NCBI RefSeq assembly: GCF_020616515.1
Contig: NZ_CP085135.1
Span: 2,728,001 to 2,792,000, forward strand
Length of the DNA: 64,000 nucleotides
DNA from: Mesorhizobium sp. PAMC28654
GTDB taxonomy: Bacteria; Pseudomonadota; Alphaproteobacteria; Rhizobiales; Rhizobiaceae
Reading direction: 5' to 3'
Shown: positions 10,544 through 19,114 of the stretch, piece by piece
Layout: each line of letters begins with the position of its first letter
How positions within the stretch are numbered: position 1 is the first letter of the stretch
The notes under the pieces: generated by a model
Seen by the model: only the letters and a program-made list of their open reading frames with translations
Told to the model about the DNA's origin: nothing
Databases searched by the model: none
Translations under genes and position numbers: made by a program

Positions 10544-11712
10544 GCATAGGCCTCCTGCCTGACGGGCCCAAGTTTTTCCAGACCATGCCTGATCGCGGCA
10601 TCGAGCGCCTTGACCTGTCGGCGATGGAATGCGCTGCCGTCGACGTCCCTGACATCGGCCACCGCTGCCTCCAGCGCGCCGGCAAAGGCAATGGGATCGT
10701 CGGTGACGACGCAGTTGGCCGGGCGATGGTCTATGCCGCGTAGCGAGCGGCTTGTCGCGACAGATGGCAGACCCAGTTCGAACGTCTCGATGGTCTTGAG
10801 CTGCACACCGCTGCCGGCCGTGCTGATCAGTGGAATGACGGCGGCGGAGCGCACAAAGGCCTCGGCGTCCGGTACACGTCCGATGAATTTCACGCCGGGG
10901 TGCGTCGAGGCAATGCCTGACGGCATGCTGCCAGCGATCCTGACGCGGAAATCCGGCCGCAGATGCGGCACGACCCTTTCCAGGAACCACTCGAGCCCGA
11001 TGCGGTTCGGCTGCCAGGTCCATGTGCCGATCAGCGCGGCGTCACAATCGATCTGGCGCGGCCCTGTTTGTTTCGGCGCCTGCGTGAACGTCACCAGCGG
11101 CAGCACCGCGGAACGGTCGACAGCGGCGACGCCAAGCGCTTCACGGTCTTCTTCGGCCAGCGTGAAGACAAAGCGCGCCCGGCGGCAGAGCCGTTCTTCC
11201 ATGGTCTCCAACAGCCGTGCCTCGCGGCGAAACAGAAACCGCTGGAAAACACTGCCCGCGGCAGCCGCGTTCTCCTGCGCCGAACGATGCTCGACATTGT
11301 GGGCAACGAAGATCGACGGCCGGTCGTCGAAGAGCTTTTCGAAGGCGCCAGCGAATTGCACGGAATTCAGCACATAGCCGTCAAAGGGGCCGGCGCGCCC
11401 GACGGCGGCAAGAACCTCGCTGTCGGAGGCCGCGCGCAACTTCACCGACGCGAATGTGAGACCCGACAGCATTGCCTTGGCGACCCAGGCAAGCTTCTGC
11501 CGCGACGAGGCGTTTTCGGTGCGCACGTCAAGGGCGCCGAGCACGATGGTATTTTCTGGGTCGACGGGTTCTTTTCCCGGCCAGGTGAAGCCGATGACGG
11601 TGACGCGCGCGCCGGCACGCCGCAAGGCGGCGATGATCGCGGCGTTGGCAATCTCGTAACCCGAGGCGAGAGCGCCGTCGGGCACGATCGATGTGGCGAA
11701 CAGCAGATGCAT
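10540..11712 (-). CDS. Glycosyltransferase (GT-B, GT4-like)
   Basis: A 390-residue GT-B-type protein. The N-terminal domain has a phosphorylase-like start (LLFATSIVPDGALASGYEIA) and a VAHNVEHRS segment. The C-terminal donor domain has IGTWTWQPNRIGLEWFLERV, FIGRVPDAEAFV and the donor-site acidic region STAGSGVQLKTIETFELG. It probably adds a sugar from an NDP-sugar to a lipid-linked oligosaccharide. The start at 11712 (MHLLFA) fits the family; the frame stays open further upstream but that stretch lies across the divergent promoter region. It is the first gene of the overlapping minus-strand unit. Confidence 0.85.
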   Translation of the reverse strand: MHLLFATSIVPDGALASGYEIANAAIIAALRRAGARVTVIGFTWPGKEPVDPENTIVLGALDVRTENASSRQKLAWVAKAMLSGLTFASVKLRAASDSEVLAAVGRAGPFDGYVLNSVQFAGAFEKLFDDRPSIFVAHNVEHRSAQENAAAAGSVFQRFLFRREARLLETMEERLCRRARFVFTLAEEDREALGVAAVDRSAVLPLVTFTQAPKQTGPRQIDCDAALIGTWTWQPNRIGLEWFLERVVPHLRPDFRVRIAGSMPSGIASTHPGVKFIGRVPDAEAFVRSAAVIPLISTAGSGVQLKTIETFELGLPSVATSRSLRGIDHRPANCVVTDDPIAFAGALEAAVADVRDVDGSAFHRRQVKALDAAIRHGLEKLGPVRQEAYA

Positions 11713-11884
11713 CTCACCTATCCTGTGGTGTAGCCGGTAGCAAAGCGCGGTGAACCCTTGATTAAACGAGCACAATCGACGACGGAAAGACTTGGGTTTG
11801 CAGGCTTCTCCGTGAAAGGTGATTAACGAAACCTTATCACCGTGGTGGTACCCAGAACCAAACTCACCATGTGGCTGGACACGG

Positions 11885-12883
11885 ATGAACCCTTTGCCAT
11901 CGGACAGTTCGGTATCGATCGCGGGGCGGTCTGCCGGGCTTGTGACCGAAGCGGTTGACGTCGTCGTCACGCTGCCGACCTTCAAGCGTCCCGAACAGGT
12001 GCTGGAAACGCTGGCTTCGCTCAAGGCGCAGGAAACCTCCCGGCGCTTTGCCGTCATCGTCATGGAAAACGAGGCCGAAGCGCGTGCCGGCGCCAATGCC
12101 GCGCTGCCGCTGTTCGAGCGCGGCGACATCCCCGGCATGGTGATCATCGCGCATCAGCGCGGCAATTGCAGTGCCTACAATGCCGGTTGGCAGACGGCGA
12201 TCCTGCACTTCCCGAACTTCCGGCACCTGCTGGTCATCGACGATGACGAAATCGCCGAGCCGCAATGGCTCGAGCGCATGTGCAAGGCCGCCGAAACGCT
12301 TGGCGCCGACATTGTCGGCGGCCCGCAAGTGCCGGTCTTCGCCGATTCCGCCCATGCGAAATGGGCCGAGCATCCGGTTTTCGCTCCACCCTATCGCCAG
12401 ACTGGGCGTGTGCCCGCGCTTTATTCGTCGGGCAATCTACTGGTGGGGCGCAACGTGCTCATTGCAATGGGGCCGCCCTTCCTCGATCTCAAGTTCAATT
12501 TCATGGGTGGCGGCGATTCCGATTTCCTGAGCCGGTCAGCGCAAAGAGGCTTCGTGCTTGGCTGGTGCGCGGAAGCAAGAGTGCACGAGACCGTTCCGGC
12601 GCGGCGGGTCGAAGCCGACTGGATTCGCGCCCGCAGCCTGCGCAACGGCGTGATCTCGACGCTGGTCGAAAAGAAGAAGTGGGCCGGCACACCAATGGCC
12701 AGTTCGAAAGTCTTCCTGAAAAGCCTGGTGCTGCTTGCCGCTTCGCCGCTTCGCGGCGCGATCAAGCTGGCGCGAACGGGGTCGTTGGCCGCGGCAGCCT
12801 ATCCAGTCCATGTCGCACTCGGCCGGGTGCTTGCCGAATTCGGATATGCCAATGAGCAGTATCGGCAGCCTGAGAAGAACTGA
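11885..12883 (+). CDS. Family 2 glycosyltransferase
   Basis: A 332-residue GT-A-fold enzyme. It has VVVTLPTFKRPEQVLETL at the nucleotide-binding start, VIDDDE as the metal-binding DXD-type motif, SSGNLLVGRN in the acceptor region, GGGDSDFL, and a C-terminal amphipathic stretch. It probably builds the same polysaccharide as its neighbours. The ATG at 11885 is chosen; a GTG at 11819 would add 22 residues and neither has a strong ribosome site. Its 3' end overlaps the next gene by 32 nt, so the two are very likely co-transcribed. Confidence 0.87.
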   Translation: MNPLPSDSSVSIAGRSAGLVTEAVDVVVTLPTFKRPEQVLETLASLKAQETSRRFAVIVMENEAEARAGANAALPLFERGDIPGMVIIAHQRGNCSAYNAGWQTAILHFPNFRHLLVIDDDEIAEPQWLERMCKAAETLGADIVGGPQVPVFADSAHAKWAEHPVFAPPYRQTGRVPALYSSGNLLVGRNVLIAMGPPFLDLKFNFMGGGDSDFLSRSAQRGFVLGWCAEARVHETVPARRVEADWIRARSLRNGVISTLVEKKKWAGTPMASSKVFLKSLVLLAASPLRGAIKLARTGSLAAAAYPVHVALGRVLAEFGYANEQYRQPEKN

Positions 12884-14174
12884 ACGCGCGCCACTGAGCG
12901 CGGTGTTCACACGGGACGGCGTCGCTACAGCGATCGCCGCGCTGCTGTTCACCGTCATCATCGTGTCCTTCCGCCCCTTTCAGCCTGCCGGCGCAGAATT
13001 GACGGGCGATGGCGGCGACATCGTCAACCAGCTCGGCTTTGGCTCGCTCGGCGTCGTCTCGATCTTCTCGCTCATGGCTTTCGCCGAGCCACGCGTGGTG
13101 CGCTCGCTGCTCAGCCCGTCCTGGCTGCTGATGCTGGGCTTCTTCATGTTTTCAGTCGTGATGGCGACCGATCCGTCATCGGCCATGCGTGCCGCCTCCT
13201 TCACGCTCATCGGCATCCTGACGATGGCCACCATCCTGGTGCTGCCGCGTGACGCCGAGGCGTTTTCAAGCGTCATCATCTTCACGGCCTGTGTGGTCAT
13301 GGGCCTCTCCTATGTCGGCCTTTTCGTGTTTCCCAATGAGGCCCTGCACACGGTGAATTCAACCGAGCCCGAACATGCCGGCCTATGGCGCGGCGTGTTC
13401 ACCCACAAGAACATCGCAGGCCCGATCATGGCCTGCTTCAGCTTCGCTGGGCTCTATCTCTTCCGGCGCGGGCGGCGCAAAGCCGGCATTGTCATCTTCT
13501 GCGCGGCGATGATCTTCATGTTCCACACCGGCTCCAAGACGACAGCGGGGCTGGTGCCGTTTTCGATCCTGATCGTCATGTTTCCGAGCCTGATGGGAAT
13601 GCGGCTGGGCACGCCGATCCTGTTTGCACTGGCGATCATCGGTACGGCGGTCGGTACGCTCGGCATCGTCTTCCTGCCACCGGTGAAGCATCTGGCTGCT
13701 GTTTATTTCCCGGACCTGACCTATACCGGGCGCACCACACTGTGGGAGTTCGCAGGGAGCATGCTGGCGAAGAAGCCGTGGACCGGTTACGGCTATGAAA
13801 GCTTCTGGGGCACGCCGTTGCTGCTCAACCAGGACCAGCCCTTCGACCGTCCATGGGACATCCGCACCATCGTGCACGGCCATGACGGCTATCTCGACAT
13901 CGCCGTTCTGATGGGCATTTCGGCACTTTGCGTAGCTGTCTACACCTTCCTCATCGCGCCGCTGCGCGACTACATGCGCATTCCCCTGCGCAAGGAAAAC
14001 ATCTACCTCGGCGACTTCTTCATGATGGTGGTGCTGTTCACGGCACTGAACGCTTTCCTCGAAAGCTTCTTCTTCCATCGCGGCGACCCGGTCTGGCTGT
14101 TTTTCGTGCTCGGCGTGCTTGGCCTGAGGCAAGTCTCGCTGCGGCCAATCGCCGTGCGCGAGCCGTCCCGATAA
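12852..14174 (+). CDS. ExoQ-like polysaccharide polymerase/O-antigen ligase family protein
   Basis: A 440-residue polytopic membrane protein of the Wzy_C family. About ten hydrophobic segments surround the conserved periplasmic features FTHKNIAGP, FHTGSKTT and HGHDGYLDI, the combination seen in rhizobial ExoQ polymerases and WaaL-type ligases. It would polymerise lipid-linked repeats delivered by the flippase, with chain length set by the co-polymerase at 4777-7335. The start at 12852 lies inside the preceding glycosyltransferase gene and reads straight into a basic N-terminus and the first membrane segment. Polymerase and ligase roles cannot be told apart from sequence. Confidence 0.83.
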   Translation: MSSIGSLRRTERAPLSAVFTRDGVATAIAALLFTVIIVSFRPFQPAGAELTGDGGDIVNQLGFGSLGVVSIFSLMAFAEPRVVRSLLSPSWLLMLGFFMFSVVMATDPSSAMRAASFTLIGILTMATILVLPRDAEAFSSVIIFTACVVMGLSYVGLFVFPNEALHTVNSTEPEHAGLWRGVFTHKNIAGPIMACFSFAGLYLFRRGRRKAGIVIFCAAMIFMFHTGSKTTAGLVPFSILIVMFPSLMGMRLGTPILFALAIIGTAVGTLGIVFLPPVKHLAAVYFPDLTYTGRTTLWEFAGSMLAKKPWTGYGYESFWGTPLLLNQDQPFDRPWDIRTIVHGHDGYLDIAVLMGISALCVAVYTFLIAPLRDYMRIPLRKENIYLGDFFMMVVLFTALNAFLESFFFHRGDPVWLFFVLGVLGLRQVSLRPIAVREPSR

Positions 14175-14202
14175 GGCCTCTCCCGGCACATTGCCGACAC
14201 CT

Positions 14203-14303
14203 GTACCGCCGCGCGTCCAACCGGGCCGCAAGGGACGCTGCGGCACATCGATTTTTGCGCATGATCCTTTCCGAAATCGATTTCGATTTTCAAGGTCATG
14301 CGC
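14203..14303. repeat. Composite palindromic repeat (two modules)
   Basis: The first module (about 14203-14245) is a diverged copy of the element at 45963-46010, sharing CCGCGCGTCC and GGACGC. The second (14257-14303) is a 47-nt palindrome beginning GCGCATGATC and ending GGTCATGCGC around an AATCGATT centre. The second is a diverged member of the family at 21957, 24844, 41938 and 61400. It fills most of the 157-nt gap before proC. Confidence 0.75.
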
Positions 14304-14331
14304 TAAGGGAAGCCTTCCTTAGGAGGCTTCC

Positions 14332-15147
14332 ATGACGATCAGGCTTGTTCTCGCCGGCTGCGGCAATATGGGTTACGCCATGCTTTCGGGCTGGCTGAAA
14401 TCAGGCAAGCTTGCGCCATCAGCGGTTTTCGTGGTCGAACCCAATGCCGAATTGCGCCACCGGGCCGAAGCGCTGGGCTGTGGCTCCGCCGCCGACGCCG
14501 GCTCCATTCCGGCCGATGCCGTACCGGCCCTTGTGGTCGTCGCCGTGAAGCCTCAGGTGATCCGCGACGTCACGGCGGCATACAAACGTTTTGACGACGG
14601 GCGCACAACCTTCGTCAGCATTGCGGCCGGAACACCGGTCGCCACCTTCGAGGACATCCTTGGCGATCGCGCGCCGATCATGCGGTGCATGCCCAACACG
14701 CCGGCGGCCATCGGCAAGGGCATGATGGTGGTGTTTTCCAACAAGCTGGTTTCGGACGATACGAAGCATTTCGTCGCTGATCTTCTGTCGGCCAGCGGCG
14801 AAGTGACCACTATTGACGACGAGGGCCTGATGGATGCGGTGACGGCGGTGTCCGGATCCGGCCCCGCCTACATCTTCCACTTCATCGAAGCGCTGACAGT
14901 GGCAGCCGAGAAGGCGGGATTGCCGAGCAAGACCGCCAAGCTGCTGGCCATGCAGACGGTCTACGGCGCCGCCTCGCTCGCCGCTGAAAGCCATGAGGAG
15001 CCGGGCCTGCTGCGCCAACAGGTGACCAGCCCCAACGGGACAACGGCGGCGGCGCTGGCGGTGCTGATGGGCGAAGACCGGCTGACGGACCTTCTTACCG
15101 AGGCCGTGGAAGCGGCGCGGCTGCGGTCGATCGAACTAGGCAAATAG
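14332..15147 (+). CDS. proC: Pyrroline-5-carboxylate reductase
   Basis: The 271-residue cytosolic enzyme performs the last step of proline synthesis, reducing pyrroline-5-carboxylate with NAD(P)H. It has the N-terminal Rossmann motif LAGCGNMGYAMLSGW, VAVKPQ, the conserved MRCMPNTPA, and the C-terminal signature region AVSGSGPAYIFHFIEAL and VTSPNGTT. Length is canonical. AGGAGG lies 6 nt before the ATG. It is flanked upstream by a composite repeat and converges on the COG4091-type dehydrogenase with a 20-nt gap. Confidence 0.96.
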   Translation: MTIRLVLAGCGNMGYAMLSGWLKSGKLAPSAVFVVEPNAELRHRAEALGCGSAADAGSIPADAVPALVVVAVKPQVIRDVTAAYKRFDDGRTTFVSIAAGTPVATFEDILGDRAPIMRCMPNTPAAIGKGMMVVFSNKLVSDDTKHFVADLLSASGEVTTIDDEGLMDAVTAVSGSGPAYIFHFIEALTVAAEKAGLPSKTAKLLAMQTVYGAASLAAESHEEPGLLRQQVTSPNGTTAAALAVLMGEDRLTDLLTEAVEAARLRSIELGK

Positions 15148-15167
15148 AGTTTTTCTGGCTCCCGCCC

Positions 15168-16484
15168 TCAGTTCGCCCCATACAGCATCTCGTCCTGTAG
15201 CCGGCGCAGGGCGAACAGTCTCGTCGTCTGGTCGGGCGCTGAATTTTCGGCGGTCAGCAGTTCGCCTTTCTTGACCGCTTTCAGCACCTTGCCGCCCTCC
15301 AGCAGGCCGACGGGCACGGCGCGTTGCGCGCGTGCCTCGCCCACGGTCATGGTCCATGAGCGGTAGCAGGTCTCGCCGATCGCATCGAACGTCTCGCCGG
15401 CGGCCAGATCGCGCTTGGCAACGGCGCAGACCTCGGCCACCGGCTTCGGCAGCGGCACCATGTCCGGCTTGCCGAAAAGCATGATACGCGCCGCCGTCAG
15501 CGGCACTTCCAGTGATGTCAGGTGATAGGGCCGGAAGAGGCTGTAATAGGGACCGTGGCCGATGTGGAGATCGTCCATGCGCTCGATGATGCGCGGATGA
15601 GTCGCCTCGACGATGACGAAGACGCCGGGCGCCACGCCCTTGCCGACGGTGTAGTCGACGACGCCCTTCTTCAAGAGAAGCCCGCCGTCCTCACGTGGGA
15701 TCAACACCTTGGCGAGATCATCGCGATCGGCCTTGGGTCCATGCATGCCGGGAACATCGGGCACCAGCCCGGTGGCGTTGGCGATGGCGCACATCTCGAC
15801 CATGGTCTTCGAGCCATCGACGAACTCGACGAGCATGCGTGGGTTCATGTTGCGGCGTATCGCTTCCGCGCGATAGTCGTCGGGCACGGCGTCGTGATTG
15901 AGCGGGTTGTTCTTGCCCTTGCCAGCCGAGACGATGGTCAGGCCAAGCGCGGAAGCGAACTCGATCAGTTCCATGCAGCTTGACGGCTCGTCACCGGCGC
16001 CGACCGAATAGACGACGCCAAGCCGATCGGCCTGCTGCTTCAGATAACAGCCGATGGTGACGTCGGCTTCGACATTCATCATCACCAGATGCTTGCCGTG
16101 CTCCATCGCCATCAGGTCGAAATCGGCGGCAACACCGGGTTTTCCGGTGGCGTCGATGACGACGTCGATCAACGGGTTGGTCACCAGCATTTCGTTCGAG
16201 GTGATGGCGATCTTTCCGTTTTCGATCGCCTGGGTGACCTTCGATTGCGTGTCGGCCTCGGCTGCCATCGCTTCGTCACCATAGGCGATGCGGATCGCAT
16301 CCCGCGCGGTGTGCGGACGGCGGGTCGAGACGGCGCAGACCGAAATACCCGGCATCAGCATGCCCTGCGTCACCAGATCCGTGCCCATCTCGCCCGAGCC
16401 GATGACGCCGATGCGCACCGGCCGGCCCTCGGCGGCGCGCTTTGCGAGATCGCGGGCAAGCCCGGTCAGGGCGACATTGGTCAT
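15168..16484 (-). CDS. COG4091-type NAD(P)-dependent dehydrogenase with SAF domain
   Basis: The product has 438 residues. The N-terminal half is a homoserine-dehydrogenase-like Rossmann domain (RIGVIGSGEMGTDLV, VVIDATGKPGV), and the middle carries a conserved SAGKGKNNPLN stretch. The C-terminal 90 residues form a SAF (antifreeze/flagellar-type) domain that includes VCAVAKRDLAAGETF. Proteins of this make-up are annotated as predicted homoserine dehydrogenase (COG4091), but the true substrate is not established to my knowledge. It is divergent from the galactitol-family PTS genes with a 381-nt gap. The inference is that it acts on the product of that transporter, for example a sugar-alcohol or sugar-acid phosphate. 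The start at 16484 is the first ATG and is consistent with family length. Confidence 0.8.
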   Translation of the reverse strand: MTNVALTGLARDLAKRAAEGRPVRIGVIGSGEMGTDLVTQGMLMPGISVCAVSTRRPHTARDAIRIAYGDEAMAAEADTQSKVTQAIENGKIAITSNEMLVTNPLIDVVIDATGKPGVAADFDLMAMEHGKHLVMMNVEADVTIGCYLKQQADRLGVVYSVGAGDEPSSCMELIEFASALGLTIVSAGKGKNNPLNHDAVPDDYRAEAIRRNMNPRMLVEFVDGSKTMVEMCAIANATGLVPDVPGMHGPKADRDDLAKVLIPREDGGLLLKKGVVDYTVGKGVAPGVFVIVEATHPRIIERMDDLHIGHGPYYSLFRPYHLTSLEVPLTAARIMLFGKPDMVPLPKPVAEVCAVAKRDLAAGETFDAIGETCYRSWTMTVGEARAQRAVPVGLLEGGKVLKAVKKGELLTAENSAPDQTTRLFALRRLQDEMLYGAN

Positions 16485-16865
16485 GCTGGAACGTCCACTG
16501 CTTCTTGATCCAGGGCCGGATTAGCAGGGATCAGGCCCGGCTTGCCAATGAAACCGGCGGTTGGCGGCAATTTCCAACAAATTCGTTCCGGCAGGCGCGG
16601 TCGTTTGGGTGAGTGTGCCCGCCTAGCGCGGGTCGATTGGCCCAAAGGGATACCAATTGACATTGTTGAGAACAGCAATAATAAAACATTCGTTCGCCAA
16701 CAAAGGCAAATGTTCACCGCTACATCTGAATCGGGGAGCGTTTCGCATCGCGTTGGGTTGGGGAGTGCCTCTGTACCGGAATGGCAACAGAGGCTTTGGT
16801 TGAAATCAACGGAGCATCGTTGTGAGGCATCGAGCCGATAACTCGATGCTCCAGGGGGAGGAAGA
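16485..16865. other. Divergent intergenic region between the COG4091 gene and gatC
   Basis: This 381-nt stretch has no convincing gene. It holds the gatC promoter candidate at 16657-16684. Just past it is a short inverted repeat, AACATT (16685-16690) and AATGTT (16709-16714), that could be an operator. A GGGGAGGAAG ribosome site precedes gatC. No regulator gene lies next to the operon in this window. Confidence 0.6.
16657..16684 (+). promoter_or_regulatory. Sigma70-type promoter candidate for the gat operon
   Basis: TTGACA (16657-16662), a 16-nt spacer and TAATAA (16679-16684) form a near-consensus housekeeping promoter 181 nt before gatC. It stands out in an otherwise GC-rich intergenic region. 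A 6-bp inverted repeat begins directly after the -10. Confidence 0.6.
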
Positions 16866-18272
16866 ATGGACACTATTCTCGCGGGCCTCAAAGGGGCTAT
16901 CGACACGCTTGGCCCGACGATCCTGCTGCCGATCGTCATTTTCATCATCGCCGTGGTTCTGGGCGCCAAGGTCAGCAAGGCTTTCCGCGCCGCCGTCACC
17001 ATCGGCGTCGCCTTCATCGGCATCAATCTGGTGCTTGGTCTCATGTTCACGTCGATCGGCGACGTTGCCAAGGCCATTGTCACCAACACCGGCATCCATC
17101 GTGACATCATCGATGTCGGCTGGCCATCGGCCGCGGCCATCGCTTTCGGCTCGTCGGTTGGCCTGTGGGTCATTCCGGTCGGCATCCTCGTCAACATCGT
17201 GCTTCTGCTGACGCGCATGACCCGCACGCTCAATGTCGACGTCTGGAATTTCTGGCATTTCGCCTTTGTCGGCTCGCTCGTCGTCGCCGCGACCGACAAT
17301 CTGGCCTATGGCATCGCGGTCGCCGCACTTGTCGCCGCGCTGTCGCTGCTCTTCGCCGACTGGTCGGCGCGCGCGGTGCAGCAATTCTATGGCGTGCCCG
17401 GCATTTCCGTGCCGCATCTCGCCTCGGCGCAGATCCTGCCGATCGCCATTGTGCTCAACTGGATCATGGACCGCATTCCGGGGATCAACCGCATCAACAT
17501 CAACACCGATACCATCGAGCGCCGGTTCGGCGTGTTCGGCGAACCTGTCGTGATGGGCCTCATCATCGGCCTCGTACTTGGTGCGATCGCCTTCTACAAT
17601 GCGGGTGATCTCAGCGTGGTGCTGGCCAAGGTGCTGGGCACCGGCATGACACTGGCAGCCGTGATGCTGCTGCTGCCGCGCATGGTGAAGATCCTGATGG
17701 AAGGCCTGCTCCCGGTTTCCGACGCGGCCCAGGCGTTCGTGCGCAAGCGCACCGGCGATCGCGAGCTTCTCGTTGGTCTGGATTCCGCGATCCTGATCGG
17801 CCATCCGGCGGCGATCTCGTCGTCACTGATCCTGGTGCCCATCGCGATCATCCTGTCCATCATACTGCCGGGCAACCGCGTCATCCTGTTCGCCGACCTG
17901 GCGGTCATCCCCTTCATCGTCGCCATGACCGCGCCCTTGGTCAAAGGCAACGTGTTCCGCATGGTGGTGATCGGCACGGTGACACTCGCCATCGGCTTCT
18001 ACGTCGCCAATGCGCTGGCGCCGCTGTTCACCAGCGCCGCCGTCTCATCGGGCTTCAAGCTGCCGGCGGACGCGCTGCAGATCACCTCGGTCGTCGACGG
18101 CTTCCTGTGGGTGCCTTATGTGATCATCGAGGCGATCCAGGGACTTGGGCTCATCGGCATCGTCGTCATGGCGGTGGTCATCGCGGCGCTGTTCGTCCTC
18201 TACCGCCGCAATCCGCTCGGCTGGGAACGGGCCGCTGGTGCGGAGGATGAGCCTGCCGAAGGCAAGGCTTGA
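16866..18272 (+). CDS. gatC: PTS galactitol-family EIIC permease
   Basis: A 468-residue polytopic membrane permease of the PTS Gat family, which imports and phosphorylates a polyol or sugar. Family features are the GPTILLPIVIFIIA start, DVGWPSAAAIAFGS, DVWNFWHFAFVGS and GLDSAILIGHPA. It is followed by its own IIA and IIB genes on the same strand, so a complete IIABC set is present. Sugar-importing PTS permeases are uncommon in rhizobia, which usually have only the nitrogen PTS, so phosphate would have to come from EI and HPr encoded elsewhere. A GGGGAGGAAG site precedes the ATG. The name reflects family; galactitol as substrate is not shown. Confidence 0.9.
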   Translation: MDTILAGLKGAIDTLGPTILLPIVIFIIAVVLGAKVSKAFRAAVTIGVAFIGINLVLGLMFTSIGDVAKAIVTNTGIHRDIIDVGWPSAAAIAFGSSVGLWVIPVGILVNIVLLLTRMTRTLNVDVWNFWHFAFVGSLVVAATDNLAYGIAVAALVAALSLLFADWSARAVQQFYGVPGISVPHLASAQILPIAIVLNWIMDRIPGINRININTDTIERRFGVFGEPVVMGLIIGLVLGAIAFYNAGDLSVVLAKVLGTGMTLAAVMLLLPRMVKILMEGLLPVSDAAQAFVRKRTGDRELLVGLDSAILIGHPAAISSSLILVPIAIILSIILPGNRVILFADLAVIPFIVAMTAPLVKGNVFRMVVIGTVTLAIGFYVANALAPLFTSAAVSSGFKLPADALQITSVVDGFLWVPYVIIEAIQGLGLIGIVVMAVVIAALFVLYRRNPLGWERAAGAEDEPAEGKA

Positions 18273-18300
18273 CCCTCATCGCGCCTTGAATTTGAAGCGA

Positions 18301-18325
18301 TCGTGCGCCCTTCCCGGGCGCACGA
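18301..18325. other. gatC-gatA intercistronic hairpin
   Basis: Perfect 10-bp arms TCGTGCGCCC and GGGCGCACGA flank a 5-nt loop in the 75-nt gap between gatC and gatA. Only a weak T-rich tail (TTCTTA) follows. It may act as an mRNA stability element or partial attenuator that sets the IIC to IIA/IIB ratio. Confidence 0.65.
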
Positions 18326-18347
18326 TTCTTATGGACGGAGCAAAAAC

Positions 18348-18809
18348 ATGTCTGACGGACTCATGCATCTCCTGGACCCGGAAGCGATCGTGCTCGGATC
18401 CGATGCATCGACCAATGAGGAGATCATCCGCATCCTGGCCGGCAGGCTGGAGATGTTGGGCTACGTCAAAAGTTCCTACGCCGACGCGGTCGTGCGTCGC
18501 GAAATGACGATTCCTACCGGCTTGCCCTTGGAGCGTCCCGACAATGTCGCCGTGCCGCATACCGATCCGGAGCATGTGTTGAAGCCGGGGATCGCCATGG
18601 GCACATTGAAGACGCCCGTCACCTTCGCCAACATGGAAGACCCCGACGAGAAGCTGCCGGTAGGCTTCGTGTTCCTCCTTGCCATCAACGACAAGGACAA
18701 GCAGATTGAGGCGCTGCAGACCGTCATGGCCACGATCCAGAACCCCGCCGCGCTCGATGGCCTGAGGACGGCCAGGACGCTTGACGACGTGCGTGCCGTG
18801 CTCGGCTGA
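18348..18809 (+). CDS. gatA: PTS galactitol-family EIIA
   Basis: This 153-residue cytosolic phosphocarrier takes phosphate from HPr and passes it to IIB. The active-site histidine is H71 in NVAVPHTDPEHV, the usual PTS EIIA type-2 motif, and the C-terminal half has KLPVGFVFLLAINDKD. The start at 18348 follows a CGGAG site; an upstream ATG at 18331 is out of frame. It lies 17 nt before gatB and behind the intercistronic hairpin. Confidence 0.9.
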   Translation: MSDGLMHLLDPEAIVLGSDASTNEEIIRILAGRLEMLGYVKSSYADAVVRREMTIPTGLPLERPDNVAVPHTDPEHVLKPGIAMGTLKTPVTFANMEDPDEKLPVGFVFLLAINDKDKQIEALQTVMATIQNPAALDGLRTARTLDDVRAVLG

Positions 18810-18826
18810 AACAAGGAGATTTAGAT

Positions 18827-19114
18827 ATGTCCAGACAGAAAACGATTCTCTTTGCCTGCGGTACCGGCATCGCCACCTCGACGGCCGTCAATGTCGCCGT
18901 CACAGAGGAAATGAAAAAGCGTGGCCTCACCTTCAATGCCCAGCAGGCAAAGGCCACGGAAGTGCCGTCACTGGCTGACAATGTTGACTTCATCGTCGCC
19001 ACCACGCCGATCTCCGCCTCGGTCACAAAACCGGTGATCAAGGGCCTCGCCTTCCTCACCGGCATCGGCAAGGACAAGGTGCTTGACGAGATCGAGGCGC
19101 AACTGCGCAAGTAG
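18827..19114 (+). CDS. gatB: PTS galactitol-family EIIB
   Basis: This 95-residue cytosolic phosphotransfer subunit phosphorylates the incoming sugar on IIC. The phosphocysteine is C11 in LFACGTGIATSTA, the typical IIB-Gat P-loop, and length matches the family. AAGGAG precedes the ATG. It closes the three-gene operon; no kinase, aldolase or further dehydrogenase follows, so downstream metabolism must rely on the divergent COG4091-type enzyme or genes elsewhere. Confidence 0.91.
   Translation: MSRQKTILFACGTGIATSTAVNVAVTEEMKKRGLTFNAQQAKATEVPSLADNVDFIVATTPISASVTKPVIKGLAFLTGIGKDKVLDEIEAQLRK

Noticed and set aside
15168..16484. Homoserine dehydrogenase (thrA/hom) for the COG4091-type gene
   Set aside because: The C-terminal domain is SAF rather than ACT and the middle region differs from true homoserine dehydrogenases; context is a PTS operon, not threonine synthesis.
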